From Tepidamorphus gemmatus (GTDB lineage Bacteria > Pseudomonadota > Alphaproteobacteria > Rhizobiales > Tepidamorphaceae), in the NCBI RefSeq assembly GCF_004346195.1, contig NZ_SMAK01000006.1, positions 62,001 through 126,000 of the forward strand: a DNA stretch of 64,000 bases. The letters are read 5' to 3'. Position numbers and translations under genes: made by a program. Shown here piece by piece: positions 52,403 to 61,058 of the stretch. The stretch's first letter is position 1. Every line of letters starts with the position of its first letter. The notes below the pieces were generated by a model. That model saw nothing but the letters and a program-made list of their open reading frames with translations. It did not search any database and was not told the origin of the DNA.

Positions 52403-53254
52403 TCAGGCGGGGAACCAGTCGCGACGCGGCACGGACTGGCTGACCGGACCGGGGACGGTCATGTCGAGGCGGCCGACCACGCGCCCGTTCTCGACCTTCG
52501 CCGGCTTGTCGTGCACCGGCAGCAGATACTTCGCGCCGGAATACATGAGCTTGCGGATCGCGGCCTTCTCGCCGCGCTTGGAACCGCCGTGATTGCCGGT
52601 CACCTGGTACTCCTCCGGGCCGAAGGTGCGCATCGGCTCGATGATCTGGTCGTTGAAGTCGTAGATGACATCGCCGCAGATGGTCGCCAGACCGTCGGCG
52701 GTCTCGACATGGACGTTCATCGAACCCTCGGTGTGGGCGCCTGCGGCCTCCAGCGTCAGGCCGGGCATCAGCTCGATCGGCCCGGACATCTCCAGGTCCT
52801 CGAGCCTGAGCGCACCCGGCGTGTGCAGCCGCTCGACCAGATGGATGATGTCGGGCTTCGGATACTGCGGGTGCATCAGGCCGGACACCGAGTATTCCAG
52901 CTCGCGGCGGTTGATCACCACCGTCGTGTTCATCGGGAAATGGTCGTCCTTGCCGGCGTGGTCGATGTGCAGGTGCGTATGGAGGACATAGCGGACATCG
53001 CCGAGCTTGACGCCGTGATTGGCGAGCTGGCGCTCGATCATGTTCTCGTGGAACTGCAGCCCGCGCATCCCGAGCGTTTCCATGATCGCGTTGTCGCGGT
53101 AGCCGGTGTCGACGACGACCGGATACCTGCCGCCGAGGATGAGGAAGCCGTAGACGGGCACTCGCCGCACGCGGCCGCAGTCACGCCCCAGCACCAGGAA
53201 CGAGCTCTCCAGCTCGATGTCGCCGAAGTCGAGTATCTTGATTTCCAGGGGCAT
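52403..53254 (-). CDS. Metallo-beta-lactamase-fold hydrolase (N-acyl homoserine lactonase family)
   Basis: A 283-residue MBL-fold enzyme. The di-zinc motif is HTHLHIDHAGKD near residue 92, with a third ligand region in GAHTEGSMNVHV near 171, ICGDVIYDF near 190, and a late PVHD. The family includes AHL lactonases and many catabolic lactonases and esterases. GGAGGACAGG directly precedes ATG 53254. It sits between the amidohydrolase and the lactonase-isochorismatase fusion, so a ring-opening step in the same pathway is likelier than quorum quenching. Confidence 0.85.
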   Translation of the reverse strand: MPLEIKILDFGDIELESSFLVLGRDCGRVRRVPVYGFLILGGRYPVVVDTGYRDNAIMETLGMRGLQFHENMIERQLANHGVKLGDVRYVLHTHLHIDHAGKDDHFPMNTTVVINRRELEYSVSGLMHPQYPKPDIIHLVERLHTPGALRLEDLEMSGPIELMPGLTLEAAGAHTEGSMNVHVETADGLATICGDVIYDFNDQIIEPMRTFGPEEYQVTGNHGGSKRGEKAAIRKLMYSGAKYLLPVHDKPAKVENGRVVGRLDMTVPGPVSQSVPRRDWFPA

Positions 53255-53268
53255 CCTGTCCTCCGTTC

Positions 53269-54150
53269 TCAGAGCCGGTAGACCCGGCTGGCGGTGTTGA
53301 AGAAGACCGCGTCGCGTTCGGGCTGCGACAGCGTCGCTGCGGCCTCGCGATGGGCGGCAAAGAGGCTTGCGTAATCGGTCCAGAGCTTCTCGATCGGGAA
53401 GTTGGAACCCCACAGGCAGCGGTCGGCGCCGAACAGCGCGATCGTTTCCGACCACAGCCAGCGGATCAGCTGCGTATCGACCCGGTGCACGAAGGTACCG
53501 AAGCCGGACAGCTTGACATAGGCGTTCGGACGGCGGGCGAGATCGGCCATCGCCCGGCGCCACGCCGCACGTCCGGCATCCGACAGATCTTCCAGCATGC
53601 CGGCGTGCTGCAGGACGAACGTCACCTTCGGGCAGGCGTCGACGAGGGCGCAGGCATGGGCCATCTGACCGGCGAACACCTGCAGGTCGAAGCTCCAGCC
53701 GTAGTCGGCAAGCCGGGCGACGTTCTTCTGCACGGTCGGATCGGCTGGCAGGTCGGGCCGGCTCGCGAACCGGTAGAGCGGCGTCTCGTGCCAATGGAAC
53801 TGCTGGCGGATGCCGCGCACCCGCGGAAACCGCGCCAACCGGTCGAGCGCCGGACGCACGTCGGCGACGGTCATGTCGGCATAGGCGACGGTGGCGTGCG
53901 GCCAGCCGGTCTCGAGCGCCGTCTGTTCGATCCAGGCGGCTTCTGCCTCGCCGGCATCCGGCGCCCAGTTGGCCTGCACATAGACCGATTTCTCCACCCC
54001 CAGCCCGGCGATGTCGGCGAGATATTCCGACATCGGATAGTCGCGGCGGATCGGCTCGTAGGGGCCGAAGATGCGCGGCTGCATCGGCCCCGTCAGCCAC
54101 GGCAGATCGGCCTGGCGCCAGACGTGGAAATGGCTGTCGATCACCCTCAT
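53269..54150 (-). CDS. Amidohydrolase family (amidohydrolase_2, COG3618-like) lactonase
   Basis: A 293-residue TIM-barrel hydrolase. Metal-binding HFHVW is at residues 7-11. 'GIRQQFHWHETPLYRFA' lies near 113, 'YVKLSGFG' near 213, and 'LWGSNFPIEKLW' near 246 has Asn where many members have Asp. Relatives open lactones such as fuconolactone or pyrone dicarboxylate. It overlaps the VWA gene by four bases at its start and is 14 bases from the MBL gene. Confidence 0.85.
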   Translation of the reverse strand: MRVIDSHFHVWRQADLPWLTGPMQPRIFGPYEPIRRDYPMSEYLADIAGLGVEKSVYVQANWAPDAGEAEAAWIEQTALETGWPHATVAYADMTVADVRPALDRLARFPRVRGIRQQFHWHETPLYRFASRPDLPADPTVQKNVARLADYGWSFDLQVFAGQMAHACALVDACPKVTFVLQHAGMLEDLSDAGRAAWRRAMADLARRPNAYVKLSGFGTFVHRVDTQLIRWLWSETIALFGADRCLWGSNFPIEKLWTDYASLFAAHREAAATLSQPERDAVFFNTASRVYRL

Positions 54151-55244
54151 GCCCGAGCCCCCTTGGCAAAATGAAGAATCTCGCGGGCGATCGCCGGCGG
54201 CTCGCTGCCGTCGCCGAGCCGGTCGAGCAGCGGCAGGATCGCCTGCATGGCACCCGTCTCGGGCCGGTACGCCGGATCGGCGGCGAGCGGCGACAGCCAG
54301 AGCACCGACCAGGCCAGCCCGCGCAGGCGGACCATCGCGGAGACCAGGGCCTCCGGGCCGCCGCGTTCAAGGCCGTCCGACACGACGACGACGAGCGCCC
54401 CGCGGGCGAAACTGGCGAAACGCGGCACCGAGAGGAACACCGCCAGCGCCTCGCCGAGCCGCGTTCCGCCGTCCCAGTCGGCGACGAGTCCGGAAGCGAG
54501 CGCCAGCGCCTGGGTGCGGTCGCGATGGCGCAGCGCCCGGGTGACGCGCGTCAGCCGCGTGCCGAGCGTGAAGGCCTCGACCCGTTCGCCGCCCTGCACC
54601 AGCGCATGGGCGAGCTTGAGGGCGCCCTCGGTGCCGGTCTTCATGCTGCCGGAGACGTCGATCAGGAACAGTACCCGCCGCTGGCGCATGCGGCGGCGGC
54701 GGGTCGGCAGCCGGGTGATCTCGCCGTCGCGGCGCATCATGTGGCGGAAGGCGCGGCGCGCATCCGGCAGCCGGCCCTTGCCGGGGGCCATACGGCGGGC
54801 GCGGCGGCGCGGCAGGGCGGCGGGCAGCGCGCGGGCAAAGGTGCGCAGCATCGCGTCCTCGTCGCCCGCATCGAAGCGGCGCTGGAACAGGCGCTCGGCG
54901 GCCGTTGCCTCGGCGCCGGAGGGTTCCTCCTCTTCGGCCTCGGGCATCAGATCGAAGCCTTCGGCATCGCGCGCCTGCGGCATGTCCTCCGGCGTTCCTT
55001 CGGCGGGGGCGGCAAGGCTGCGGCCCATGAAGACGAGATCGAACACCGCGTCGAATGTCTCGCGCCGGTCGGGTCCCGGGCCGTACACGGCATGGGCGGC
55101 GCGACGGATATCGGCAATGCCGCGCGGTCCCAGCAGGCCGACCGCGGCGAGGAAGCTGACCGTCTGCTCGGGCGAGGCTGGCAGGCCTGCGGCCCGAAGC
55201 GCCTGCGGAAAGGACAGGAACGGCGACAGTGCGGCCGGTGTCAT
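54147..55244 (-). CDS. VWA domain CoxE-like protein
   Basis: A 365-residue protein with a von Willebrand A domain in its C-terminal half. The MIDAS motif DVSGSMK lies near residue 192, with later 'DGGTRLGEALAVFL' and 'VVVVSDGLERGG' completing the metal site. The middle is acidic and then very Arg-rich. CoxE-type proteins work with MoxR/CoxD ATPases in maturing the metal cofactor of molybdenum hydroxylases. It overlaps the MoxR gene and the amidohydrolase gene by four bases each. Confidence 0.88.
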   Translation of the reverse strand: MTPAALSPFLSFPQALRAAGLPASPEQTVSFLAAVGLLGPRGIADIRRAAHAVYGPGPDRRETFDAVFDLVFMGRSLAAPAEGTPEDMPQARDAEGFDLMPEAEEEEPSGAEATAAERLFQRRFDAGDEDAMLRTFARALPAALPRRRARRMAPGKGRLPDARRAFRHMMRRDGEITRLPTRRRRMRQRRVLFLIDVSGSMKTGTEGALKLAHALVQGGERVEAFTLGTRLTRVTRALRHRDRTQALALASGLVADWDGGTRLGEALAVFLSVPRFASFARGALVVVVSDGLERGGPEALVSAMVRLRGLAWSVLWLSPLAADPAYRPETGAMQAILPLLDRLGDGSEPPAIAREILHFAKGARA

Positions 55245-56122
55245 GCCGCCTGTCCTCCCAGAAGCGCCTCAAGCCGCGGGGCGACCCATTCGAGGTCGTC
55301 CTGGTCCTTCAGCGCGACGCCGATCGAGCGCAGGAAGGCGCGCGGCCAGGCAACACCCTGCGAATGGAGCAGCGTCGCGGCTTCGGCCCATTCGACCGTC
55401 TCGGCGACGCCCGGCGGCTTGGCGAGCGGCTCGGCCCTGAGCCCGTTCACCGCGGCAACGACGCGATCGGCGGTGTCACGCGCCACGCTTGCCGCCCGCA
55501 TCATCACGATCTCGGCTTCGAGCGCGGGAGCCGGGTAGCCGATCCAGTGATAGACACAGCGACGCCGCAGCGCCTCGTGCAATTCGCGCGTACGGTTGGA
55601 GGTGAGGATCACCACCGGCGGTTCTTCGGCGCGGATCGTGCCCCGCTCCGGAATCGAGATGGTGAAATCCGACAGGAACTCGAGCAGGAAGGCCTCGAAT
55701 TCGTGGTCGGCGCGGTCGATCTCGTCGATGAGGAGAACGCGGTCGCGCGGCGCCTGCAAGGCGAGCAGCAGCGGGCGGGCGACAAGAAACGTGTCGGCGT
55801 AGAGGTTGACATATTCCTCGCCGGCCTGGCGGATCGCCAGCATCTGACGCGGAAAGTTCCACTCGTAGAGGGCAGCGGCGGAATCGATGCCCTCGTAGCA
55901 TTGCAGACGGACGAGCTCGCGCCCCAGCACCGAGGCGAGCGCCTTGGCGGCCTCGGTCTTGCCGACGCCGGGCGCGCCTTCGAGCAGCAGCGGCTTGCCG
56001 AGTGCGAGCGCGAGATAGGCGGCGGTCGACAGCCCCTCGTCGGCGATGTACTGCGCATCGCGCATCGCACGGGCCAGCGGCTCCGGCCCGTCTATGCCGA
56101 GGATGGACCTGCGGACCGCCAT
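55241..56122 (-). CDS. MoxR-type AAA+ ATPase (CoxD-like)
   Basis: A 293-residue AAA+ protein. Walker A is LEGAPGVGKTEAAKAL near residue 47, Walker B VLLIDEIDRAD near 129, sensor 1 is in VVILTSNRTRE, and the arginine finger region is LRRRCVYHWIGYP. In the CO-dehydrogenase cox cluster the CoxD homologue helps build the Cu/Mo site with CoxE. Here the pair follows a xanthine-dehydrogenase-type enzyme, suggesting a general activation role. It begins one base after the large-subunit C-part stop. Confidence 0.9.
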   Translation of the reverse strand: MAVRRSILGIDGPEPLARAMRDAQYIADEGLSTAAYLALALGKPLLLEGAPGVGKTEAAKALASVLGRELVRLQCYEGIDSAAALYEWNFPRQMLAIRQAGEEYVNLYADTFLVARPLLLALQAPRDRVLLIDEIDRADHEFEAFLLEFLSDFTISIPERGTIRAEEPPVVILTSNRTRELHEALRRRCVYHWIGYPAPALEAEIVMMRAASVARDTADRVVAAVNGLRAEPLAKPPGVAETVEWAEAATLLHSQGVAWPRAFLRSIGVALKDQDDLEWVAPRLEALLGGQAA

Positions 56123-56123
56123 G

Positions 56124-57146
56124 TCAGAGCCTGCGGCGCGGTCTGGCCCCGCCCTGGGCGCGCAGGCCGCGCAGCACCTTCTCGGGCGTCACCGGCAGCT
56201 CGTCGATCCTCACGCCGACGGCATCGTAGACCGCGTTGACGACGGCCGGCAGCACCGGATTGGCGCACATCTCGCCCGGGCCCTTGCCACCATAGGGACC
56301 GTCCTCGGCAGGCCGCTCCAGCACGCTGATATGGTGCGGGGCGAGGTCGCCTGGGCCGGGCATCAGATAGCCGTTGAAATCGACCGGCCCGTGGTCGCGA
56401 TCGGGATAATAGGGCTCTGTCGTTTCCCAGGCGGCATGGCTAGCGCCCATCCAGGCGCCGCCGCGAAGCTGCTGCTCGACGAGCTTGGGGTTCAGTGCCC
56501 GGCCGACCTCGTAGGCCGACTGCATGTCGGTGATCGTGACCTCGCCGGTCTCGTCGTCCACCTCGACCTCGACCAGCATCGCGGCATGGGCGAAGGTCGA
56601 GACGGGCGTCATCTCGCCGGTCTCGGGGTCCACGTCCGACAGCGGGATCAGGAAGATGCCGCGCCCGGCGATGGTGCGGCCCTGACGGAACTGCGCGGCC
56701 TGGGCGGCGGCCATGGTGGTGATCGAGCGCGAGGGGGCGCCGCGCACGTGAATGTTGCCGCGCCCGTCGGTGACGAGATCGGCCGGATCGACCTCGAGCT
56801 CCTCGGCGGCAGCCTCCAGCATCACCGCGCGCGCCTCCAGCGAGGCGCGGATCACGGCATTGCCCATGCGGTGGGTGCCTCGGCTGGCGAAGCTGCCCAT
56901 GTCGTGCGGGCCGGTATCGCTGTCGGCGGTATCGACATAGACATCCTCCACCGGCACACCGAGCGTCTCCGCGGCGATCTGCCGGCAGACGCTCTTCATG
57001 CCCTGGCCGAGGTCGATGGCCGACAGCGCGACAGTGAACTTGCCGTCGGGATTGGAATGGACCAGCGCCTGGGAGGGATCCCCGCCCAGATTCATGCCGA
57101 TCGGATAGTTGATCGCCGCGAAGCCGCGGCCGCGGTGCAGGGCCAT
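56124..57146 (-). CDS. Molybdenum hydroxylase large subunit, C-terminal part (MoCoBD_2-like)
   Basis: A 340-residue protein equal to the C-terminal cofactor-binding half of xanthine-dehydrogenase-family large subunits. It begins MALHRGRGFAAINYPIGMNLGGDPS and contains IDLGQGMKSVCRQIAAETLG near residue 47, GSFASRGTHRMGNAVI near 83, and the catalytic-glutamate region YGGKGPGEMCANPVLPAVVNAV near 290 (GxGE). The N-terminal half is a separate ORF ending two bases upstream in another frame. The two could pair as distinct polypeptides or be one gene broken by a frameshift. Confidence 0.85.
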   Translation of the reverse strand: MALHRGRGFAAINYPIGMNLGGDPSQALVHSNPDGKFTVALSAIDLGQGMKSVCRQIAAETLGVPVEDVYVDTADSDTGPHDMGSFASRGTHRMGNAVIRASLEARAVMLEAAAEELEVDPADLVTDGRGNIHVRGAPSRSITTMAAAQAAQFRQGRTIAGRGIFLIPLSDVDPETGEMTPVSTFAHAAMLVEVEVDDETGEVTITDMQSAYEVGRALNPKLVEQQLRGGAWMGASHAAWETTEPYYPDRDHGPVDFNGYLMPGPGDLAPHHISVLERPAEDGPYGGKGPGEMCANPVLPAVVNAVYDAVGVRIDELPVTPEKVLRGLRAQGGARPRRRL

Positions 57147-57148
57147 GG

Positions 57149-58852
57149 TCAGCGCCTCCGGAAGCCGGACAGGGAGGAGAACCGCATCGCCCCCCTCCGC
57201 GCGGGGGTGGCGGGCGGTGCAGGTGGTGGTGCGGGCGGTTGGGCAGGCGGCTGCGCCGGCTGGTATTGGTAGGCCGGCTGGCTCGGGGTGGCAGCCGGCC
57301 GCGGCGGCTGGGCAGCCGGCGTGGCCGGATGCGACCGAGCCGGCGCGGACGGGCGCGACCCGCCCTTGCGGGCATAGCCCTGGGCAGCATAGCCCTCGAC
57401 CCGGCCCTTCTCGTCGGTTGCGGTGAAGCTCGGCAGGCGGGCACGGTCGCCACCGCCGCCCCTGGTGGAGGCGGCCGCACGCGCCTCGGGCGAGATCTTC
57501 ACCCCCGCCTTCTCGGCGACGACCTGACAGCATTCGATCAGCGCGCAGTTCTTGGCCAGGCGGCGATGCGCCTTCATGTCGCCGTCGCGGTAGGCGTTGA
57601 GGATGCGCAGCTCGATCGGGTTCATCCCGACCGTCTCCGCCACCTTGTCCATATGCGCCTCGATGGCGAAATCGACGCCAGTGATGCCGAAGCCGCGCAT
57701 CGCGGTCGCCGGGGTGCGGTTGGTGTAGACGCAGTAGACGTCGGCATAGACGTTCGGGATCGTGTAGGGCCCGGGCAGATGGCCGACGCTCTTGATGATG
57801 GCGTAGGACGACAGGCGGGTGTAGGCGCCGCAGTCGAAGTAGCCGGTGAACTTGCGGGCGACGATGCGACCGTCGCGCATCACACCGTCCTTGATGTACC
57901 AGCGCTCGGCGCCGCGCGGCGCGCCGACCTGCATCTCCTCGGCGCGGTCCCACATGAACTTGCATGGGCGACCGGTCAGCATCGCCCCGAGTATCGCGAT
58001 CGGCTCGTGCACCGAGTCGACCTTGCCGCCGAAGCCGCCGCCAACGGTGCCGCCGATGAAGTGCAGCCGCGAGGAGGGCATGTTCAGCACCTTGGCCGAG
58101 GTGCCGAGCGAGAAGAACAGCGCCTGGGTGGAGGTGTAGCAGACGAACCGGCCGTTCTGTTCCGGCGCGGCGATGGCGCCGCAGGTCTCGATCGGCGCCT
58201 GCTCGATGGGCGACATCTGATAGCGCCCCTCGACGATGTGGTCGGCCGTGCGGAACGCGGCTTCCACATCGCCGTAGCGCAGCTTCTGGTGATCGTACTT
58301 GCCGTGATAGATGAAGCGGTTGGTCGGGTAGATGTCGAGCACCACCGGCGCGCCCGGCTTGATCGCCTCCTCGACGTCGAGGACATGCGGCACCGGCTCC
58401 CAGTCGACGCGGACCGCATTGACGGCATCGCGCGCCTGGGCCTCGGTCTCGGCGATCACGGCCGCGACCGGCTCGCCCTTGTAGCGGACGCGATCGGTCG
58501 ACAGGATCGGCTCGTCGTCGATGCCGAAATCGAGCAGCGAGAGAAGCGTGTTGAGATTCACCGGGACGTCGGCGCCGGTCAGGATGCGCACCACGCCCGG
58601 CATGCGCGATGCCTCGGAGGTGTCGATGCGGCGGATGCGGGCCGCATGATGTGGCGAGCGCACGCAGCGGATGTGCAGGAGGCCGTCGAACAGATGATCG
58701 TCGTAGAACGGCGAGCGTCCGGTGACGTGGCCGACAATGTCCTGCCGGCGGGTCGGCTTGCCGATCTCGTTCAGGTTCTCATCGCGCTCGTCGGCGAAGA
58801 ATTCCTTGCGGAACTCCACCATCGAACGTTCGGTCAACGGTACGTCGGTCAT
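57149..58852 (-). CDS. Molybdenum hydroxylase large subunit, N-terminal part, with Pro-rich tail
   Basis: A 567-residue protein with the Ald_Xan_dh_C domain (GRSPFYDDHLFDGLLHIRCVRSPH near residue 45) and the first molybdopterin-binding domain (QALFFSLGTSAKVLNMP, GGTVGGGFGGKVDS near 268, ATAMRGFGITGVDFAIEAHM near 378). It lacks the CSFR loop of form I CO dehydrogenase, so it is xanthine-dehydrogenase-like. Conserved sequence ends near residue 460. It is followed by about 100 low-complexity residues rich in Pro, Ala and Gln and a basic end. ATG 58852 overlaps the iron-sulfur subunit stop by four bases. Confidence 0.85.
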   Translation of the reverse strand: MTDVPLTERSMVEFRKEFFADERDENLNEIGKPTRRQDIVGHVTGRSPFYDDHLFDGLLHIRCVRSPHHAARIRRIDTSEASRMPGVVRILTGADVPVNLNTLLSLLDFGIDDEPILSTDRVRYKGEPVAAVIAETEAQARDAVNAVRVDWEPVPHVLDVEEAIKPGAPVVLDIYPTNRFIYHGKYDHQKLRYGDVEAAFRTADHIVEGRYQMSPIEQAPIETCGAIAAPEQNGRFVCYTSTQALFFSLGTSAKVLNMPSSRLHFIGGTVGGGFGGKVDSVHEPIAILGAMLTGRPCKFMWDRAEEMQVGAPRGAERWYIKDGVMRDGRIVARKFTGYFDCGAYTRLSSYAIIKSVGHLPGPYTIPNVYADVYCVYTNRTPATAMRGFGITGVDFAIEAHMDKVAETVGMNPIELRILNAYRDGDMKAHRRLAKNCALIECCQVVAEKAGVKISPEARAAASTRGGGGDRARLPSFTATDEKGRVEGYAAQGYARKGGSRPSAPARSHPATPAAQPPRPAATPSQPAYQYQPAQPPAQPPAPPPAPPATPARRGAMRFSSLSGFRRR

Positions 58853-59325
58853 GCCCGCACCCTTCCCTGGCTGACGTCGAGAATGGCCGCAATGATCGGC
58901 TCATAGCCGGTGCAGCGGCAGATATTGCCGCCGATCGCCTCGATCACCTCGTCGCGGGTCGGGCGCGGATTGCGCTCGAGCAGCGCCTTGGCGGCCATCA
59001 GCATGCCCGGCGTGCAATAGCCGCACTGGGCGGCGAAGCGATCCATGAAGGCTTCCTGCAGCGGATGCAGCCTGGCGCCGGCGGCAAGCCCTGCGGCCGT
59101 CTCGACCCGCTTGCCCTCGACGGTCTCGGCAAGCACCAGGCAGGCGAGCTGCGGCGCGCCGTCGACGAGCACGGTGCAGGAACCGCAGGTGCCCTGGCCG
59201 CAGCCGTATTTCGGCGACAGGTCGCCGACGCCGCGGCGCAGGAAATCGAGCAGGTTCTGTCCGTCGGTGGTGAAGGCGGCCTTGGTGGCGCCGTTCAGGG
59301 TGAAGGTCACGGGTTTCATGGTCAT
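58849..59325 (-). CDS. Molybdenum hydroxylase 2Fe-2S subunit (CoxS/XdhC-like small subunit)
   Basis: A 158-residue iron-sulfur subunit. The plant-ferredoxin-type cluster is in YGCGQGTCGSCTVLVDG near residue 40, and the second 2Fe-2S cluster is in QCGYCTPGMLM near 100 and NICRCTGYEPI near 135. It relays electrons from the molybdenum site to FAD. I chose ATG 59325; ATG 59319 is equally possible. It overlaps the large-subunit N-part by ATGA. Confidence 0.94.
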   Translation of the reverse strand: MTMKPVTFTLNGATKAAFTTDGQNLLDFLRRGVGDLSPKYGCGQGTCGSCTVLVDGAPQLACLVLAETVEGKRVETAAGLAAGARLHPLQEAFMDRFAAQCGYCTPGMLMAAKALLERNPRPTRDEVIEAIGGNICRCTGYEPIIAAILDVSQGRVRA

Positions 59326-59374
59326 GTGCGGGACGTCCCGTCTGATCGGGTGGATGCCAGGGATGTGCGGCGCA

Positions 59375-60175
59375 TCAGGCCATCCCCTCCAGCAGGCGCC
59401 TGAGATGGACGCCGGCGACTTCGCGCCGATACCAGCTGCTGGCGATCGAATCGGTCGGCGGCTCCAGCCCCTCGGCCGCCACCTGGGCTGCCCGCGCGAT
59501 CGTCGCAGCGTCGAGCGACTGACCCTCCAGCACGCGCTCGACCGCGGCCGAGCGCATCGGCGAAGGTCCCATCGCGCCAAAGGCGACACGGGCCCCGCGG
59601 ATGCGGCCGGTCTCGCGCGGCAGGCAGGCGGCGATCGACAGGACGGAGACGCCCTTCGGCTTGACGCGGCTGACCTTCAGCCAGCCGAAGGCACGGGGAT
59701 CGCGCGGCCGCGGCACCTCCACCGCGGCGACGAGGCCGCCGCGCCGCCGGTCGCGCAGCAGATCCTCGAGAGGCAGCGCGCCACCCCCGGTCGCCGGCAC
59801 CGCGCGGGCGCCCAGTGCGAGCAGGGCGACGGCGAAATCGCCATAGGGATGCGGCGCAAACAGATTGCCGCCCACCGTCGCCATCTCGCGAACCTGCGGA
59901 CCGCCGACCGCGCGGGCGACCGGGTGCAGGAACGCGAGCTCGCGATGGGCGGCGATCTGCGCCATGGTCACGCCGGCGCCGATGCGGATGGTGTCGCCCG
60001 ACAGGCCGACCTGGCGCAGGGCGGGATCGGCGCTGCGAACGATCCGGCCCTGCACCTCGCCGGCGTTGATGCCGCGCATCACGACCGTTCCACCGCCGAG
60101 ATAGGTCGCGCCACTCGAGCCGAGCGCGCGCGCCGCATCGATGAGTGTCGCATGGGTCTCTACCGTCACCGCCAT
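59375..60175 (-). CDS. Molybdenum hydroxylase FAD-binding subunit (CoxM-like)
   Basis: A 266-residue flavoprotein subunit. The FAD pyrophosphate loops are ATYLGGGTVVMRGINAG near residue 23 and TVGGNLFAPHPYGDFAVALLALGA near 99, as in CoxM and xanthine dehydrogenase FAD domains. The C-terminal CO_deh_flav_C region follows. It transfers electrons from the iron-sulfur subunit to an acceptor. It starts two bases after the second SRPBCC gene and ends 49 bases before the iron-sulfur gene. Confidence 0.92.
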   Translation of the reverse strand: MAVTVETHATLIDAARALGSSGATYLGGGTVVMRGINAGEVQGRIVRSADPALRQVGLSGDTIRIGAGVTMAQIAAHRELAFLHPVARAVGGPQVREMATVGGNLFAPHPYGDFAVALLALGARAVPATGGGALPLEDLLRDRRRGGLVAAVEVPRPRDPRAFGWLKVSRVKPKGVSVLSIAACLPRETGRIRGARVAFGAMGPSPMRSAAVERVLEGQSLDAATIARAAQVAAEGLEPPTDSIASSWYRREVAGVHLRRLLEGMA

Positions 60176-60177
60176 CG

Positions 60178-60621
60178 CTACGCCTCCAGGCCCATGTGCC
60201 GGCGGATCGCGTCGAACCCGCCCTGATAGATGTTCTCCGCCACCATCAGGCGCAGCTCCTCCTCGCGGCCCGCGGGTGTGTCGAACCGGCTCTCCCAGTG
60301 CCAGAACGTCCGGTCACCGTCGGTCACCGGGGCAAGCCGGACATGCGCCACGTAGTTGAGCAGTGGCACCGGCGTCTCCAGAAGGCAGTAGCTGAACGCC
60401 ATGTCGGGATCCGACAGGGTCAGCAGCAGCTCGCGCAGTTCCGAGCCGTCCTGCAGGTGGAAGCGGCGCACGCAGCCGACGCGGTCCGACGGCTGGCCGC
60501 GCTCGATATGGCTGTCGGCAACCGCCGGATGCCACCGGTCGTGGCCGTTGAAGTCGCGCAGTACCGCCCACACCGCGTCCACGGGCGCATCGAGGACGGT
60601 GCTCTTGATGACCTTGACCAT
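60178..60621 (-). CDS. SRPBCC family protein (CoxG/polyketide-cyclase-like), copy 2
   Basis: A 147-residue START/SRPBCC-fold protein with MVKVIKSTVLDAPVDAVWAVLRDFNG at the start and DRWHPAVADSHIE, GCVRRFHLQDGSELRE and YVAHVRLAPVTDGDRTF blocks. It is clearly related to the preceding gene product, as both share 'DRVGCVR-FHLQ' and 'TPVTDGDRTF'-like stretches. CoxG-type SRPBCC proteins accompany molybdenum hydroxylases, where they assist the enzyme or its substrate or quinone contact. Start and stop overlap copy 1 by one base (TGATG). Confidence 0.85.
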   Translation of the reverse strand: MVKVIKSTVLDAPVDAVWAVLRDFNGHDRWHPAVADSHIERGQPSDRVGCVRRFHLQDGSELRELLLTLSDPDMAFSYCLLETPVPLLNYVAHVRLAPVTDGDRTFWHWESRFDTPAGREEELRLMVAENIYQGGFDAIRRHMGLEA

Positions 60622-61058
60622 CAGCCCGCCATCAGCCGCTTGAGCGCATTGAAGCCGGCCTGGAAGACGTTCTGGCCGATGCCGTTGACGAGATCCTCGG
60701 CGACCTCCGGGGCGCACTCGAACTCTGCCGACCACTCGGCGAAGGTGCGGTCGCCATCGGTCACTGGGGTGAGCCGCAAGGTCGCCACATAGTCGGTGAG
60801 CGGCATCGGGCTCTCGAGGATCGAATAGGTGCAGAAGTAGTCGTAGTCGGACAGGCCGAGCAGCCGCTCGCGGATGCGCTCGCCGTTCTGCAGGTGGAAG
60901 TCGCGGACGCAGCCGACGCGGTCGGCGGGCTCGCCATTCTCGATGCGGCTGTCGCGGATGCCCGGATGCCAGCGCGGCAGGGCGTTGAAGTCGCGCACCC
61001 GTTCCCAGACCCTGGCGACGGGCGCGTCGATCACCGAAGAGACATAGACGCGAGCCAT
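60621..61058 (-). CDS. SRPBCC family protein (CoxG/polyketide-cyclase-like), copy 1
   Basis: A 145-residue SRPBCC protein: MARVYVSSVIDAPVARVWERVRDFNALPRWHPG, then DRVGCVRDFHLQNGERIRERLL and LRLTPVTDGDRTFAEWSAEFE. It is the upstream twin of the next gene. Its ATG directly abuts the stop of the flotillin-like gene, with no spacer, so the flotillin-like gene and the hydroxylase genes may share one message. The bound ligand is unknown. Confidence 0.85.
   Translation of the reverse strand: MARVYVSSVIDAPVARVWERVRDFNALPRWHPGIRDSRIENGEPADRVGCVRDFHLQNGERIRERLLGLSDYDYFCTYSILESPMPLTDYVATLRLTPVTDGDRTFAEWSAEFECAPEVAEDLVNGIGQNVFQAGFNALKRLMAG

Noticed and set aside
56124-60175. Aerobic CO dehydrogenase (coxMSLDE)
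   Set aside because: Gene order is cox-like, but the large subunit has an AMRGFG loop in place of the form I CSFR motif and is split; downstream hydrolases point to an organic substrate.
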